Below are positions 62,758 through 64,000 of a DNA stretch of 64,000 bases, piece after piece. The notes under the pieces were generated by a model. That model was not told the DNA's origin, searched no databases, and saw only the letters and a list, made by a program, of their open reading frames with translations. Origin of the DNA: Rikenellaceae bacterium (lineage in GTDB: Bacteria > Bacteroidota > Bacteroidia > Bacteroidales > Rikenellaceae). Numbering within the stretch: position 1 is the first letter of the stretch; every line of letters starts with the position of its first letter. The stretch is taken from positions 62,001 through 126,000 of the forward strand of contig SUZG01000003.1 of the NCBI GenBank assembly GCA_015060015.1, in the 5' to 3' direction. A program made the position numbers and the translations under genes.

Positions 62758-62787
62758 AAATTTGCCTCTGCACTTGCTTCGTGCGTC
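62758..62787. repeat. 30-bp dispersed repeat, copy 2 (inverted)
   Basis: This is the exact reverse complement of 58007-58036, close to an AATTTTGAATTTTGAATT motif at about 62800-62818. Confidence 0.85.
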
Positions 62788-62820
62788 GGTTGAATTCTTA
62801 ATTTTGAATTTTGAATTCTT

Positions 62821-64000
62821 TTATAAGCCTCTTGCACGAAGCAACGCATCAATCTGCGGCTCACGGCCACGGAACGCCTTATACATAGTCATACCGTCAT
62901 CGATACCGCCCGGCGTGAGGACATAGCGACGGAACTTGTCGGCAACCTCCTGATTGAAGATATCGCCCGTCTCGGCAAAGGCCTCAAAAGCGTCGGCGTC
63001 AAGCACCTCGGCCCACATATAGCTGTAATAGCCGGCACTGTAACCACCACCCATAGTATGGCTGAAATTGGTCATACGGTAGCGAGGCAAAATCTGCTGC
63101 GGGATACCGCGTGCAGCGAGTTTCTCGGCCTCGAAGTCCATAACATTAAGGTCGGCAGGAGCCTCTGTCAGAACATGAAGGTCCATATCGCTGAGTGATG
63201 CGGCGATATACTCAACCGTTGCAAAGCCCTGACCATACTTCGAGCTCTCAACAATCTTCTCGACAAGCTCCATAGGAATAACTTCGCCCGTCTTGTAGTG
63301 CTTGGCATAGACAGCCAGCACCTCCGGCTCAAATGCCCAATGCTCGTTAATCTGCGAGGGGAGTTCCACGAAGTCGCGTTCCACACCACTCACGCCGCCA
63401 TAATGCACATCACGCATAAAGTTATGCAGGGCGTGACCAAACTCGTGGAAAATAGTACCCACATTGTCGATGCTCAACAAGGCGTAGCCCTCGCTGTTGG
63501 GAGTAGCCATATTGCAGCAGTTCACAACAACAGGGATAACCCTCTCGCCATTCTCGTAACGCTGGCCACGGAACGAGGTGCACCATGCACCTGCACCCTT
63601 ACCGTCACGCGGGAAGTTATCGCTGTAAAATATCGCCAGCAGCTTACCGTCGCGGTCGATAACCTCATAAGCCTTTGCCGTAGGCTCATACGAAGGTACA
63701 TCGGCTGTAATCTCCTTGAAAGTGAGGCCATAGAGCTTCTCGGCTACATAGAACACGCCCTGCATCACATTGCCTATTTCGAGGTAAGAACGCAACTCCT
63801 GCTCATCAACGGCATACTTCGCCTGCTTGGCCTTATCCTGATAGTACATAAAGTCCCAACCCTCAGGCTCGAACGATTTACCCTCCTTGCGAATCTCCTT
63901 GCGGATGTCGTCAATCTCCTCCTTGGCCTTCTTCACAGCGGGCTCCCACACAGCGTCAAGCAACTCATACACCGCCTCGGGACTATTGGCCATACGGTCT
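62821..64000 (-). CDS. M3 family metallopeptidase, N-terminus cut by the window edge
   Basis: The C-terminal 393 codons of a zinc peptidase of the M3A family (peptidyl-dipeptidase Dcp/oligopeptidase A) are present, and the frame is open to the right edge. The active site FHEFGHALH is complete (first His codon at 63447-63445), with the downstream glutamate in FVELPSQINEHW and GGGYSAGYYSYMWAEVLDAD near the end, which holds the Tyr and His residues of the family. Full proteins have about 680-700 residues, so some 300 are missing on the right. It degrades oligopeptides in the cytoplasm or periplasm; a signal peptide cannot be judged. The ATG at 63993 is internal and not the start. Confidence 0.93.
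   Translation of the reverse strand, partial: DRMANSPEAVYELLDAVWEPAVKKAKEEIDDIRKEIRKEGKSFEPEGWDFMYYQDKAKQAKYAVDEQELRSYLEIGNVMQGVFYVAEKLYGLTFKEITADVPSYEPTAKAYEVIDRDGKLLAIFYSDNFPRDGKGAGAWCTSFRGQRYENGERVIPVVVNCCNMATPNSEGYALLSIDNVGTIFHEFGHALHNFMRDVHYGGVSGVERDFVELPSQINEHWAFEPEVLAVYAKHYKTGEVIPMELVEKIVESSKYGQGFATVEYIAASLSDMDLHVLTEAPADLNVMDFEAEKLAARGIPQQILPRYRMTNFSHTMGGGYSAGYYSYMWAEVLDADAFEAFAETGDIFNQEVADKFRRYVLTPGGIDDGMTMYKAFRGREPQIDALLRARGL

Overview
The window looks like chromosome from a gut-type member of the Bacteroidales, most likely near Alistipes/Rikenellaceae (order fairly sure, family tentative). The signs are TAnnTTTG promoter -7 boxes with TTG/TTTG -33 boxes, almost no Shine-Dalgarno sequences, a Na+-translocating NQR operon, a Porin_10-type outer-membrane protein, DUF4923, DUF4251 and DUF1573 secreted proteins, long Bacteroidetes-type NusB, and a radical SAM/lipoprotein locus. 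Most of the window is ordinary core genome. I see no transposase, phage gene or CRISPR array.

Left part, 1-12870. A GH110-type alpha-galactosidase runs off the left edge. It is followed by a minus-strand unit of pssA, a putative porin and a lytic transglycosylase. Divergent from it is a plus-strand run: mannose-1-phosphate guanylyltransferase, OPT peptide transporter, pepT, nadE and two DUF4923 paralogues. The OPT transporter and pepT plausibly import and cleave small peptides.

12870-15860 is the most accessory-looking stretch. It holds tRNA-Lys(TTT), whose 3' end and terminator are repeated as a perfect 74-bp direct repeat. Next come small secreted or membrane proteins of unknown function, with a ~218-bp direct repeat that duplicated the end of one gene and a 35-codon membrane microprotein gene.

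15860-31900 holds ybaK, two transporters (BASS and SSS families), an oxaloacetate decarboxylase-alpha-like protein with two tandem biotinyl domains, an AsmA-like protein, a C_GCAxxG_C_C protein, a GDPD, mscL and the complete nqrABCDEF operon. A decarboxylase of the biotin type and Na+-NQR fit a sodium-linked anaerobic energy metabolism.

31900-36440 holds a short TatD hydrolase, a TcdA-like E1 enzyme, a 2-hydroxyacid dehydrogenase, and then a compact three-gene operon: two paralogous small lipoproteins and an overlapping radical SAM/SPASM protein. This matches the bioinformatically defined but functionally unexplained rSAM/lipoprotein system and is the best candidate for undescribed biology here.

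36440-64000 is mostly housekeeping: gpmI, alaS, two M23 peptidases, an AddB-like/AddA-like nuclease-helicase pair, ispF, a DUF4251 protein, uvrA, a TSUP permease, a methyltransferase, an S1-type protein, nusB, a DUF1573 lipoprotein, yajC, a thioesterase, a TSCPD protein, an HI0933-type flavoprotein, a shortened methyltransferase-like protein, a corrinoid adenosyltransferase, a DUF2795 protein, a cysteine hydrolase, and an M3 peptidase cut by the right edge. Intergenic gaps here carry dispersed repeats, hairpins and an 81-bp tandem array. Some of these repeats supply promoter boxes or terminator arms.
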